DNA from: Streptomyces olindensis
GTDB lineage: Bacteria > Actinomycetota > Actinomycetes > Streptomycetales > Streptomycetaceae
Direction of reading: 5' to 3'
DNA length: 64,000 nucleotides
Assembly (NCBI GenBank): GCA_000696115.1
Contig: JJOH01000011.1
Span: 1-64,000 of the forward strand
Shown here: positions 8,132-16,050 of the stretch, piece by piece
Numbering within the stretch: position 1 is the first letter of the stretch
How the letters are laid out: every line of letters begins with the position of its first letter
Notes under the pieces: generated by a model
What the model was told of the DNA's origin: nothing
The model's input: only the letters and a program-made list of their open reading frames with translations
Databases searched by the model: none
Made by a program: the position numbers and the translations under genes

Positions 8132-9535
8132 TCAGGAACCGCAGCAGCCGTCCGCCGACGCCTGTACGGCAGGAGCAGGTGCGGTGGCCGGTGTGCCGAG
8201 CTGCACGAGCGGGGGCGCCGGGGTGCAGCAGCCGCCGCCGTCGGTCCGGTCGGCTTCGGGTGCGTCGAAGAGGCCGGCGCCGCCGCACACGCCCGTTTCG
8301 GGGAGGGTGAGTTCGACGCGGTCGGCGGCCTCCAGGTCGCCGGCGATCGCCGCGGCGACGGAGCGGACCTGCTCGTAGCCGGTCAGGGCCAGGAACGTGG
8401 GCGCGCGGCCGTAGGACTTCATGCCGACCAGGTAGACGCCCTGTTCCGGGTGGGAGAGTTCGCGGTGGCCGTGGGGGCGGACGGTGCCGCAGGAGTGCTG
8501 GTTGGGGTCGATCAGCGGGGCGAGCCGCACCGGGGCCTGGAGGCGCTCGTCCAGGCCGAGGCGGATCTCGGAGAGGAAGGACAGGTCGGGGCGGAAGCCG
8601 GTCAGCACGATCACCTCGTCCACCGGCTCCAGGTGGCGGCCGTCCTCCCCCACCAGGACCAGGCGCCCGTCACCGTCGCGCTCGATGAGGTCGGTGCGGA
8701 AACCGGTGACCGCGTCCGCATATCCCTCGTCGACGGCGGCCTTGGCCGCGAGGCCGAGGGCGCCGCGCGCGGGGAGCCGGTCGGCGGTGCCGCCGCCGAA
8801 GGTGGAGCCGGAGATCCCGCGGCGCAGGATCCACACCGCCTTCGTCCCCGCCCCGTCCTCGGCCTCGGCCAGGTCGGCGAGGTGGGCGAGGGCGGTGAAG
8901 GCGGAGGCGCCGGAGCCGATCACGGCGATGCGCCGGCCCGCGTAACGGGCGCGGACCACCGGGTCGTCGAGGTCCGGGACGCGGTAGGTGACGCGGTCGG
9001 CGGCCGCGCGCTCGCCGAGGGCGGGCAGGCCGCTGCCGCCGGCCGGGCCGGGGGTGGTCCAGGTGCCGGAGGCGTCGATGACGGCGCGGGCGAGGATCCG
9101 CTCCTCGGCTCCGTCGGTGCGGGTGACGTGGACGACGAACGGCTGTGTGTCGCGGTCGGCGTCGACGATCCGGTCGCGTCCCGCGCGGGAGACACCGGTG
9201 ACGCGGGCGCCGGTGCGGACGCGCTCGCCGAGGGCGTCGGCCAGGGGCTGGAGGTACCGCTCGGCCCAGTCGCCGCCGGAGGGGTAGGCCGAGGCGTCGG
9301 GCCGCGTCCAGCCGGTGGGGGCGAGGAGCTTCTCGGCGGCCGGGTCGACCAGTTCGCCCCACGCCGAGAAGAGCCGGACGTGCGCCCATTCGCGCACCGC
9401 CGCGCCGGCGGCCGGCCCGGCTTCCACGACGAGGGGTTCGATGCCGCGATCGACGAGGTGCGCGGCGGCGGCCAGACCGGTGGGTCCGGCCCCGATCACG
9501 ACGACGGGCAGCTCGATGGTGGCGGGCGCGTTCAC
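8132..9535 (-). CDS. arsO: ArsO-like flavin-dependent monooxygenase of an arsenic cluster
   Basis: This 467-residue flavoprotein has an FAD-binding GAGPTG motif at residues 15-20, a second dinucleotide motif in IAVIGSGASAF, and the layout of flavin monooxygenase/thioredoxin-reductase-like enzymes. ArsO genes of this type occur in Streptomyces ars clusters. The tail is unusual: Cys417, Cys436-437 and Cys464-465 form CC pairs in an Ala/Pro-rich segment ending GCCGS, which could bind As(III). The GTG at 9535 follows AAGGAG by five bases; an ATG at 9619 lies inside the operator. It is divergent from an arsR and shares its control region. The reaction is unproven. Confidence 0.72.
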   Translation of the reverse strand: MNAPATIELPVVVIGAGPTGLAAAAHLVDRGIEPLVVEAGPAAGAAVREWAHVRLFSAWGELVDPAAEKLLAPTGWTRPDASAYPSGGDWAERYLQPLADALGERVRTGARVTGVSRAGRDRIVDADRDTQPFVVHVTRTDGAEERILARAVIDASGTWTTPGPAGGSGLPALGERAAADRVTYRVPDLDDPVVRARYAGRRIAVIGSGASAFTALAHLADLAEAEDGAGTKAVWILRRGISGSTFGGGTADRLPARGALGLAAKAAVDEGYADAVTGFRTDLIERDGDGRLVLVGEDGRHLEPVDEVIVLTGFRPDLSFLSEIRLGLDERLQAPVRLAPLIDPNQHSCGTVRPHGHRELSHPEQGVYLVGMKSYGRAPTFLALTGYEQVRSVAAAIAGDLEAADRVELTLPETGVCGGAGLFDAPEADRTDGGGCCTPAPPLVQLGTPATAPAPAVQASADGCCGS

Positions 9536-9604
9536 GGCGGCTCCTTGGTTGTTTCGACGCTCGTCGATGAATCCTGCGGCCAGGATGGCGGCTGCATCGA
9601 CATG

Positions 9605-9707
9605 TGTCAACATAGACATCCATCAAAACAAGGAAGCGGATTTTCGAACAAGGAGGGGGGTTTCCGACCGGGCCATGACCACTGGTTCGACGCATGTCAA
9701 CATAGAC
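9605..9707. promoter_or_regulatory. Two copies of a candidate ArsR operator in a divergent promoter region
   Basis: TGTCAACATAGAC occurs identically at 9605-9617 and 9695-9707, 90 bp apart and in the same orientation. The first copy extends to a dyad TGTC-N6-GACA, the second to TGTC-N6-GACG. One copy lies upstream of arsO. The other touches the ATG of arsR at 9710, which suggests a leaderless arsR mRNA and direct blocking by the repressor. Confidence 0.6.
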
Positions 9708-9709
9708 GC

Positions 9710-10090
9710 ATGTCGCATACGAAGGCGCTGCCGCTGCTCGACCCCGAGGGGCAGGACGGACGAGGTGCGGCACCGTGCTGCCCGCCGCTCACCGAGCGTC
9801 CGATGAACGCCGAGGAGGCCGAGACGGCGGCGCGGATGTTCAAGGCGCTGGGCGATCCGGTGCGGCTGCGGCTGTTCTCCGCGGTCGCCTCGCACGAGGG
9901 CGGCGAGGCGTGCGTGTGCGACATCTCCGACGTGGGTGTCTCCCAGCCGACCGTCTCCCACCACCTGAAGAAGCTCAAGGAGGCCGGCCTGCTGTCCTCC
10001 GAACGGCGCGGGACCTGGGTCTACTACCGGGTCGAGCCCTCGGTCCTCGCCGCCATGGGCAGGCTGCTCACCGCTTCCCCGACCGTCTGA
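9710..10090 (+). CDS. arsR: ArsR-family arsenic-responsive repressor
   Basis: This 126-residue winged-helix protein has the recognition region VSQPTVSHHLKKLKEAGLL and a wing RRGTWVYYRVEP. It carries a Cys pair at 23-24 (APCCPPL) and Cys68 and Cys70 (ACVCDIS). This combination resembles the As(III) site built from an N-terminal Cys pair and a helix Cys in actinobacterial ArsR proteins. The start lies directly after a candidate operator, with no ribosome binding site, so a leaderless transcript is likely. It probably controls itself and arsO. Confidence 0.88.
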   Translation: MSHTKALPLLDPEGQDGRGAAPCCPPLTERPMNAEEAETAARMFKALGDPVRLRLFSAVASHEGGEACVCDISDVGVSQPTVSHHLKKLKEAGLLSSERRGTWVYYRVEPSVLAAMGRLLTASPTV

Positions 10091-10189
10091 CGCCGACGAC
10101 GAGGCGCCGGGAACACCTGCCCTTCACCTGCTGTTGGCCCGCCGGTCACCCGGCCTCTCCTGGGCCTTGGCGGGGTCACGTATCGTCTG

Positions 10190-10199
10190 CCGATATCGG
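10190..10199. promoter_or_regulatory. Palindrome CCGATATCGG, candidate PadR operator 1
   Basis: This 10-bp perfect palindrome lies 39 bp upstream of the APC permease ATG. The identical palindrome occurs just upstream of the padR gene at 11985. That placement implies one regulator acting on both genes. Confidence 0.55.
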
Positions 10200-10238
10200 A
10201 TTCCGTCCTATGCGGCCCGGCCGCTGAGGGAGCAGGTC

Positions 10239-11513
10239 ATGGGCAAGCCGTCTACCGCCGCCGGACTGCCGGACGAGTTGCGCCGGCGACTGGGGGTGCC
10301 GGACGCGGTCGTGATCGGACTGGGGTCGATGATCGGGGCGGGTATCTTCGCCGCGCTCGCCCCGGCCGCGCACGCGGCCGGCTCCGGTCTGCTGGTCGGT
10401 CTCGCGCTGGCCGCGGTGGTGGCGTACTGCAACGCCACCTCCTCCGCCCGGCTCGCCGCCCGCTACCCGGCCTCCGGTGGCACCTACGTCTACGGCCGGG
10501 AGCGGCTCGGCCCGTTCTGGGGCTATCTGGCCGGATGGGCGTTCGTGGTCGGCAAGACCGCCTCCTGCGCGGCGATGGCGCTCACGGTCGGCTCGTACGT
10601 GTGGCCGGGACAGGCCCACGCGGTGGCGGTCGCGGCGGTGGTGGCGCTGACCGCGGTGAACTACGCCGGGGTGCAGAAGTCCGCTGTGCTGACCCGGGTG
10701 ATCGTGGGCGTGGTGGTGGCGGTGCTCGCCGCTGTGGTGGTCGCCGCGCTGACGTCCGGCGCGTCGGACGCGGCGCGGCTGGACATCGGCGACGACGCCA
10801 CCGCGGGCGGGGTGCTCCAGGCGGCGGGCCTGCTGTTCTTCGCCTTCGCCGGATACGCGCGGATCGCCACGCTGGGCGAGGAGGTCCGGGACCCGGCGCG
10901 CACCATTCCCCGGGCGATCCCGATCGCGCTGGGCATCACCCTGGTCGTCTACGCCGTCGTCGCCGTCGCCGTGCTGACGGTCCTCGGCGCGGACGGGCTG
11001 GCGAAGGCCACGGCGCCCCTGTCGGACGCGGCCCGGGCGGCGGGGGCCGACTGGCTCGTTCCGGTCGTGCGCGTCGGCGCGGCCGTGGCGGCGCTCGGTT
11101 CCCTGCTGGCACTGATCCTGGGCGTCTCCCGCACCACGCTCGCCATGGCCCGCGACCGGCACCTGCCGCACGCCCTGGCGGCGGTGCACCCGACGTTCAA
11201 GGTGCCCCACCGGGCCGAACTCGCGGTCGGCGCGGTGGTGGCGGTACTCGCCGCCACCGGGGACCTGCGCGGGGCGATCGGCTTCTCCTCGTTCGGCGTG
11301 CTGGCCTACTACGCCGTCGCCAACGCCTCCGCCTGGACCCTGGGCCCGGACGAGGGGCGACCGGCACGGATCGTCCCCGCCGTGGGCCTGGCCGGCTGCC
11401 TCGTCCTGGCGTTCGCCCTGCCGTCGGCCTCGGTGATCTCCGGGGCGGCGGTGCTGGCGCTCGGCGCCGCCGTGTACGGAGTGCGTCGCACCCTGGCCGC
11501 CCAAAGCTCCTAG
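10239..11513 (+). CDS. APC-superfamily amino acid/polyamine permease
   Basis: This 424-residue membrane protein has about 12 hydrophobic segments. The first carries the APC signature IGLGSMIGAGIFAALAPAA, followed by ARYPASGGTYVYGRERLG. The conserved LFFAFAGYARIATLGEEVRDP and IPRAIPIAL segments are also present. It is expected to exchange or import amino acids or amines across the inner membrane. The ATG at 10239 follows GGGAG. It is convergent with padR, and the shared palindrome suggests PadR control. Its place inside an ars cluster is unexplained. Confidence 0.88.
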   Translation: MGKPSTAAGLPDELRRRLGVPDAVVIGLGSMIGAGIFAALAPAAHAAGSGLLVGLALAAVVAYCNATSSARLAARYPASGGTYVYGRERLGPFWGYLAGWAFVVGKTASCAAMALTVGSYVWPGQAHAVAVAAVVALTAVNYAGVQKSAVLTRVIVGVVVAVLAAVVVAALTSGASDAARLDIGDDATAGGVLQAAGLLFFAFAGYARIATLGEEVRDPARTIPRAIPIALGITLVVYAVVAVAVLTVLGADGLAKATAPLSDAARAAGADWLVPVVRVGAAVAALGSLLALILGVSRTTLAMARDRHLPHALAAVHPTFKVPHRAELAVGAVVAVLAATGDLRGAIGFSSFGVLAYYAVANASAWTLGPDEGRPARIVPAVGLAGCLVLAFALPSASVISGAAVLALGAAVYGVRRTLAAQSS

Positions 11514-11605
11514 GTGCACCGATCACGAGCGGTGCCGACGCTCTGGGTGCACTGATCACGAGCGGTGCCGACGCTCTGGGTGCACTGATCACGAGCGGTG
11601 CCGAC
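11512..11605. repeat. Three 33-bp tandem repeats, each able to form a hairpin
   Basis: A 33-bp unit is repeated at 11512-11544, 11545-11577 and 11578-11605 (partial), starting at the stop codon of the permease gene. In the first copy GCACCG pairs with CGGTGC around an eight-base loop. The other two have GCACTG, giving one G-T wobble. The array lies between convergent genes and may act as a stack of weak terminators. Confidence 0.8.
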
Positions 11606-11641
11606 CCGGGCGGACGGCGGCCTCTTCCGCGGCGCCGCCCG

Positions 11642-11947
11642 CTACGGGGCCTCGTCGCCGAGGAGTTCGCGGGCGAGCTCCCTCAGTGCCCGGCGGTCCT
11701 CGGCGAGGGCCTGCCTCCCGGCGTCCGTCGCCCTGTAGACGCGCCGGGTACGGCCGTCGACCACCCGCTGCTCGGAGACCAGCAGCCCGTCCGCCTCCAG
11801 CCGGTGCAGGGTCGGGTACAGGGTGCCGGGGCTGATCCGGTAGCCGTGCGAGGCCAACTCCTCGGACATCCACGCTCCGTGGATCTCCTCCTCGGCCGCG
11901 TGGTGGAGGATGTGCAGCCGCACCGCGCCCCGCTGGAACTCCCGCAC
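11642..11947 (-). CDS. PadR-family transcriptional regulator
   Basis: This 101-residue protein is a typical short PadR: a winged helix with LHILHHAAEEEIHGAWMSEE, GYRISPGTLYPTLHRLEADGL as recognition helix region, and a wing RTRRVYRATDAG, then a short dimerisation helix. PadR proteins usually repress neighbouring transporter genes and themselves. The GTG start at 11947 follows GGAGG by about eight to nine bases. The palindrome at 11985-11994 lies immediately upstream. Confidence 0.9.
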   Translation of the reverse strand: MREFQRGAVRLHILHHAAEEEIHGAWMSEELASHGYRISPGTLYPTLHRLEADGLLVSEQRVVDGRTRRVYRATDAGRQALAEDRRALRELARELLGDEAP

Positions 11948-11984
11948 CCCGACCCACCTCCGTGCCCGCCGGACACTGACGCGA

Positions 11985-11994
11985 CCGATATCGG
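11985..11994. promoter_or_regulatory. Palindrome CCGATATCGG, candidate PadR operator 2
   Basis: This is identical to the palindrome upstream of the APC permease. It lies 38 bp upstream of the padR start, where autorepression would be expected. Confidence 0.55.
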
Positions 11995-12050
11995 GAACCG
12001 ATCCTAGCCGGGCCGGGGCGTCCGGGGAGGGGCGCGATCCCGCGCCCGTA

Positions 12051-13130
12051 CTAGGCGCGGGCGAACTTCCGACGCCAGGCCAGTGACACGTACACCAGCG
12101 CCACCAGGACCGGCACCTCGATCAGCGGGCCGACCACTCCGGAGAGGGCCTGGCCGGAGGTGACGCCGAAGGTGGCGATGGCGACCGCGATGGCCAGTTC
12201 GAAGTTGTTGCCCGCGGCCGTGAAGGCGAGCGTGGCGGTGCGGTCGTAGGCCAGGCCGATCGCCTTGCCGAGGGCGAACGTGCCGAACCACATCAGCGCG
12301 AAGTAGACCAGCAGCGGCAGGGCGATGCGGGCCACGTCCAGCGGCTGCGAGGTGATCGTCCTCCCCTGCAGGGCGAAGAGGACGACGATCGTGAACAGGA
12401 GGCCGTACAGCGCCCACGGGCCGATCTTCGGCAGGAAGCCGGTCTCGTACGTCTCGCGGCCCAGTTTCCGTTCGCCGACGCGGCGGGTGAGGAACCCGGC
12501 GAGCAGCGGGACGCCGAGGAAGACGACGACGTTCAGGGCGATCTTCCCCATGGAGATGTCGAGGTGCTCACCGTCGCCCAGGTTCAGCCGGCCGGGCAGC
12601 AGGTCCAGGTAGAACCAGCCGAGCACGCCGAACGCGAGGACCTGGAAGAGCGAGTTCAGCGCCACCAGGACGGCGGCGGCCTCGCGGTCGCCGCGGGCCA
12701 GGTCGTTCCAGATGATGACCATGGCGATGCAGCGGGCCAGGCCGACGATGATCAGGCCGGTGCGGTACTCGGGCAGGTCCGGCAGGAAGATCCACGCCAG
12801 CGCGAACATCACCGCCGGGCCGATCAGCCAGTTGACGACGAGCGACGAGACCATCAGCTTCTTGTCGCCGGTGACCGCGTCGAGTCGGTCGTAGCGGACC
12901 TTGGCGAGGACCGGGTACATCATGATCAGCAGGCCGACGGCGATCGGGAGGGAGATCCCGCCGACCTCGACCGCGGCCAGGGCGTCGTCGAGGCCGGGGA
13001 CGGCGCGCCCGAGGCCCAGTCCCAGGGCCATGGCGAGGAGGATCCAGACGGCGAGGAAGCGGTCGAGGGTCGACAGCTTCGCGACGATCGAGGACTCCTC
13101 GGTGGTCGCGGTCGCTTCGGTGCGGGTCAC
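12051..13130 (-). CDS. acr3: Acr3-family arsenite efflux permease
   Basis: This 359-residue transporter has about ten membrane segments. It carries the Acr3 signature GLARCIAMVIIWNDLA with the essential Cys134 and the conserved NNFELAIAVA segment with a membrane Glu. It exports As(III) using the proton motive force. It belongs to the Acr3 branch of the BASS superfamily, not ArsB. The GTG start at 13130 overlaps the stop of the upstream arsR (GTGA), so the two are translationally coupled. Confidence 0.95.
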   Translation of the reverse strand: MTRTEATATTEESSIVAKLSTLDRFLAVWILLAMALGLGLGRAVPGLDDALAAVEVGGISLPIAVGLLIMMYPVLAKVRYDRLDAVTGDKKLMVSSLVVNWLIGPAVMFALAWIFLPDLPEYRTGLIIVGLARCIAMVIIWNDLARGDREAAAVLVALNSLFQVLAFGVLGWFYLDLLPGRLNLGDGEHLDISMGKIALNVVVFLGVPLLAGFLTRRVGERKLGRETYETGFLPKIGPWALYGLLFTIVVLFALQGRTITSQPLDVARIALPLLVYFALMWFGTFALGKAIGLAYDRTATLAFTAAGNNFELAIAVAIATFGVTSGQALSGVVGPLIEVPVLVALVYVSLAWRRKFARA

Positions 13131-13435
13131 GAGCAGGCCCTCTTGGTGTCGGCGGCGGCACGGGCGGCCTCGGCCAGGTCCCCGAGTTGTTCGGCGAGTT
13201 GGGCGATGACGTCCGGGCGCAGCTTGTAGTACGTGTAGCGGCCGCAGGGCTCGGTCTCGACGACCCCGGCCTCGCGCAGCACTCTCAGGTGGTTGGAGAG
13301 GTTGGTCTGCCTCGCGCCGGTCTCCTCCACCAGGTGGGTGGTGCACAGCGTCTCTTTGGCGAGCAGGGTCACGATCCGGAGCCTGAGCGGGTCGGCGAGC
13401 ACCCGGATCAGGTCAGTGTCGACTGACGTCATCAT
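13127..13435 (-). CDS. arsR: ArsR-family repressor of the acr3 operon
   Basis: This 102-residue winged-helix repressor has RQTNLSNHLRVLREAGVV as recognition region and GRYTYYKLRP as wing. Cys31 (TLCTTH), Cys64 (EPCGR) and a C-terminal Cys101 could bind As(III) or a soft metal. The layout differs from the first arsR, which has Cys pairs, so the two repressors may sense differently. It overlaps acr3 by four bases. Two adjacent ATG codons can start it, and no clear ribosome binding site is present. Confidence 0.88.
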   Translation of the reverse strand: MMTSVDTDLIRVLADPLRLRIVTLLAKETLCTTHLVEETGARQTNLSNHLRVLREAGVVETEPCGRYTYYKLRPDVIAQLAEQLGDLAEAARAAADTKRACS

Positions 13436-13484
13436 GGGCTGATAGTGTCACATCATCCAGGGCTGATAACAGCCGGGGCTGACT
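13436..13484. promoter_or_regulatory. Direct repeats GGGCTGA in the arsR/arsC divergent region
   Basis: GGGCTGATA occurs at 13436-13444 and 13460-13468, and a shortened GGGCTGACT at 13476-13484. The array lies between the divergent arsR-acr3 operon and arsC. It reaches the arsR start codon, so it is a candidate operator for both directions. Confidence 0.45.
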
Positions 13485-13524
13485 TGATCGAACCGCTCGT
13501 CTCGCTGTCACGAAGGATGAACCG

Positions 13525-13947
13525 ATGTCCTCCTCCAGCCCGCTCGCCTCCGTGCTGTTCGTGTGCGTCCACAACGCCGGACGCTCCCAGATGGCCGCCG
13601 GATTCCTCGGCCATCTCGCGGGCGACCGGGTCGAGGTCCGCTCCGCCGGTTCGGTCCCGGGCGACCGGGTCAATCCCTCAGCGGTGGAGGCCATGCGTGA
13701 AGTCGGCATCGACATCTCCGCGGCCGAGCCGAAGATCCTGACCACGGAGGCCGTCCAGGCGTCCGACTACGTCATCACCATGGGCTGCGGCGACGCCTGC
13801 CCGATCTTCCCCGGCAAGAAGTACCTCGACTGGGCCCTGGAGGACCCGGCGGGCAAGGGCGTGGAGGCCGTCCGCCCGATCCGCGACGAGATCAGGGCCC
13901 GCATCGAGGCGCTGATCGCCGAGATCGACGCCCAGCGGGGCGCCTGA
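13525..13947 (+). CDS. arsC: Arsenate reductase, low-molecular-weight phosphatase type
   Basis: This 140-residue protein has the phosphatase-loop signature CVHNAGRS (Cys14-X5-Arg20) near the N-terminus, and Cys88 and Cys92 in GCGDACPIF. It reduces arsenate to arsenite, which the divergent Acr3 then exports. The Cys set suggests a thioredoxin- or mycothiol-coupled mechanism; which of the two is not decided by sequence. The ATG follows AAGGA. It is divergent from arsR-acr3. Confidence 0.93.
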   Translation: MSSSSPLASVLFVCVHNAGRSQMAAGFLGHLAGDRVEVRSAGSVPGDRVNPSAVEAMREVGIDISAAEPKILTTEAVQASDYVITMGCGDACPIFPGKKYLDWALEDPAGKGVEAVRPIRDEIRARIEALIAEIDAQRGA

Positions 13948-13989
13948 CCGCGCCGGGCGTCCCCTCCCCGGCCCCGAGGGAGTACGCGG

Positions 13990-14046
13990 TCAGTCGCGTC
14001 CGGCCATGACGCCGCCGTCGACGTCCCGGATCGCGCCGGTGACCCG
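13990..14046 (-). pseudogene. C-terminal tail of a short-chain dehydrogenase
   Basis: The minus frame ending at the TGA at 13990 reads RVTGAIRDVDGGVMAGRD. This is the usual C-terminal strand and tail of an SDR (VTG-x-VDGG). Upstream of this the resemblance stops, so only the last approximately 18 codons remain. Confidence 0.45.
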
Positions 14047-14078
14047 AGCCGAGCCCCGACCCCGAGCTCGACGGGCTC

Positions 14079-14393
14079 ATGGACTCGGCGCGGCCCGAGA
14101 CGTTCCGCGGCGCGCTGCCGACCATCGAGCGGCTCACCGCCTTCCGCGACACCGTCGCCGCGCGCGTGCACGCCCGGATGAACGACATCGCCGGCGGCCG
14201 TGTCGCCGCACCGGGCCGGCTCACCGTCGTCGCCCGGCACCTGTTCGTCGCTCTCATCAACCACGAGTACCAGCACGACCAGTGGATCGGCGAAGTCCGC
14301 GCGAACGATCTCGGCCACGCCCTTCCGTCCGACCCGGACACCGGCCGGGTGTCCCGCCTGGACGGCTGTCTCGTCCTCGACCCCCTCGCGTGA
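14079..14393 (+). CDS. Unrecognised protein, possibly a C-terminal fragment
   Basis: The 104-residue reading from ATG 14079 has coding-like composition (VAARVHARMNDIAGG, LINHEYQHDQWIGEVRAND), and the frame is open upstream without a good start. No family is recognised. The His-rich HEYQHDQW could be a metal site. It lies between an SDR tail and a truncated terpene synthase, so it is probably a fragment as well. Confidence 0.35.
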   Translation: MDSARPETFRGALPTIERLTAFRDTVAARVHARMNDIAGGRVAAPGRLTVVARHLFVALINHEYQHDQWIGEVRANDLGHALPSDPDTGRVSRLDGCLVLDPLA

Positions 14394-14399
14394 GCGGCC

Positions 14400-15185
14400 T
14401 CACCGCTCGGTTCCCGTCGACCACCGGTCGGTAATGCTCGGTCGGTCGAGCAGGTGCCACCACCAGGCGATGTCCGGGTACGGCGGCGGTGTGAGGTCGT
14501 CAGGGTCCCAGAGGACCGGCGTCGGGGTGGTGGTCACCTCGGGGACCGCCGCGAGGTCGGGCTTGTGCTCGGTGAGGTAGCGGGCGCTGGTGGCCGTGAA
14601 GCGGATGGCGGCGGACAGCCACTGAGGGAGTTCGGCGGCGTACCGGGCGACGGAGGGGCGGGGGTCGGCGAGCAGACCCTGCTGGAGGCGCAGCATCACC
14701 AGGACGACGCGTTCGTAGAGTTCACCGGCCTTCAGCAGGGCCGCGAGGGGGTCGAGGTGGTGGGCGGCGGGCAGCGAGTAGCCGGCGCCCGGAGCGGTGT
14801 AGGCGGCGAGGACCGCACCGCCGCACTTCGGCCACCTCAGCCTCAGGTACTCGCCGACGCCGGGGGGCTCGGCCCGGTGCCACGCCGCCAGCTTCCACAA
14901 CTGGCCGCCGAGCCAGTGGGCGTTCTCCGAACGCACCGTGTTCATGGCCTCGGGGCCCAGGCGGTCCTCCATCATGACGCGCAGGTCGCGCAGGCTCGTG
15001 AGCCAGAGGTGCTCCGTGGGCACGGGGACGGCGAGTGGTTCGTACATGACGCGGTTGATTTCGCCGACCAGGGCGATCGCCGCCGCGGGATCCGCGGTGA
15101 GGGCGTCGAGGTGGTCGTCCAGGAGGAGCGACCAGTACGAGTAGCGGGACATCACGCATGCCGCGTCGGTCGTCACGAACGGCAT
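14400..15185 (-). CDS. Terpene-synthase-like protein, N-terminally truncated
   Basis: This 261-residue reading shows a class I terpene synthase layout. LLLDDHLD supplies the DDxxD metal motif about 25 residues from the start, and GEYLRLRWPKCGG matches the mid-protein EY-x-R-GG region. The second metal motif (NDxxSxxxE) is not recognisable: VVLVMLRLQQ stands where it should be. Bacterial sesquiterpene synthases have roughly 80 residues before DDxxD. Sequence resembling that part (ATADLGLTERVA) lies just upstream in another frame, so a frameshift is likely. The gene is probably inactive. Confidence 0.55.
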   Translation of the reverse strand: MPFVTTDAACVMSRYSYWSLLLDDHLDALTADPAAAIALVGEINRVMYEPLAVPVPTEHLWLTSLRDLRVMMEDRLGPEAMNTVRSENAHWLGGQLWKLAAWHRAEPPGVGEYLRLRWPKCGGAVLAAYTAPGAGYSLPAAHHLDPLAALLKAGELYERVVLVMLRLQQGLLADPRPSVARYAAELPQWLSAAIRFTATSARYLTEHKPDLAAVPEVTTTPTPVLWDPDDLTPPPYPDIAWWWHLLDRPSITDRWSTGTER

Positions 15186-15485
15186 GCCACCCGCTCGGTC
15201 AAGCCCAGGTCGGCGGTGGCAGCCCCCATGCCGCTTCCTCCAGTGATCTCCGAGCGTCCCGCAGGGCCGAACGGGCCCCGCACACGGGGCCCGAGCGACC
15301 GGACGACAGTCGGCGGAACGCAGGGGCGCACACCAGGGGCGCGGGAAGCAGGGACGGTCGCCGGCACGCGACCGTGCGGACGGGCGATGCGTCGCGGTCG
15401 GCGCATCGGCAGGCGTGCGTCGTCGCCCGGGGCGCATGCGGGGGCTGTTGCCGCCCGAGCCGCACGGCCGGAGCAACGCCGGTTC
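15186..15485. other. 300-bp region without an intact gene
   Basis: It holds a short out-of-frame piece resembling the N-terminal part of the truncated terpene synthase (15186-15240). Otherwise it shows GC-rich sequence with no recognisable gene, RNA or strong hairpin. Confidence 0.5.
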
Positions 15486-16040
15486 TCAGAGGTCGAACTC
15501 GAGGTGCTCCACGTCGGTGAACTCCACCAGCAGGCCCTGGGCGCGGCGGCCGTGGTCCTTGAAGTAGATCTCCTGGAGGCCCTCCGCCGCGATGTCCCGC
15601 AGTTGCTGTTCCGTGCCGCCGGCTTCCTGCGTGTCGAACAGGCGGGCGGCGTACTCGGGGGGCAGGGCCACGGTGAGGTGGCGCAGGCGGGCGTCGTCGG
15701 TGGTGCCGGGGGCGGCGGTGTAGCCGAAGCGGGCCCGGGTGTCGATGACGATGCCGGCCGTGGTGGCGGCGGTCCGTCTGGCCTGGGCCCTGACTCTGGG
15801 CTGCCACCGCCTGACCACCTCGCGTTCCAGGCGTTGCGCCAGCTCGGGGCGGGGGTGTCTGATCTGGTCCCTGACGTACCGCTCGACCGTACGCCGGGTG
15901 ACGCCGAGCAGTTCCGCCACCGGCCCGGTGCCCTTCAACTGCCTCACCAGGAACCGCATCCGCGCCCCGGCGCTGCGCGGGAGCGGGCGTGTGAACGCCT
16001 TCCGCAGCGCGGCGTCCAGACCGTCGCCGACCCTGTCCAC
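15486..16040 (-). CDS. tpg: Telomere-capping terminal protein Tpg
   Basis: This 184-residue protein has the length and layout of Streptomyces Tpg, the protein bound covalently to the 5' ends of linear replicons. It has a helix-turn-helix near residues 37-60 (GPVAELLGVTRRTVERYVRD), a basic middle (RRWQPRVRAQARRTAA) and a C-terminal region ending VEFTDVEHLEFDL. The GTG at 16040 follows AGGAGGA closely. It lies 10 bp downstream of tap, in the usual tap-tpg order. Its presence indicates a linear replicon. Confidence 0.92.
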   Translation of the reverse strand: MDRVGDGLDAALRKAFTRPLPRSAGARMRFLVRQLKGTGPVAELLGVTRRTVERYVRDQIRHPRPELAQRLEREVVRRWQPRVRAQARRTAATTAGIVIDTRARFGYTAAPGTTDDARLRHLTVALPPEYAARLFDTQEAGGTEQQLRDIAAEGLQEIYFKDHGRRAQGLLVEFTDVEHLEFDL

Positions 16041-16050
16041 CGGTCCTCCT

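Noticed and set aside
8093..10090. A 665-codon plus-strand frame
   Set aside because: Only the last 126 codons (ArsR) look like a protein. The rest is antisense to the arsO gene, which has clear FAD motifs.
11512..11605. Possible CRISPR array
   Set aside because: The repeats are directly adjacent with no spacers, and no cas genes are present in the window.
12051..13130. ArsB-type arsenite pump
   Set aside because: The Cys motif in GLARCIAMV and about ten membrane segments identify Acr3 instead.
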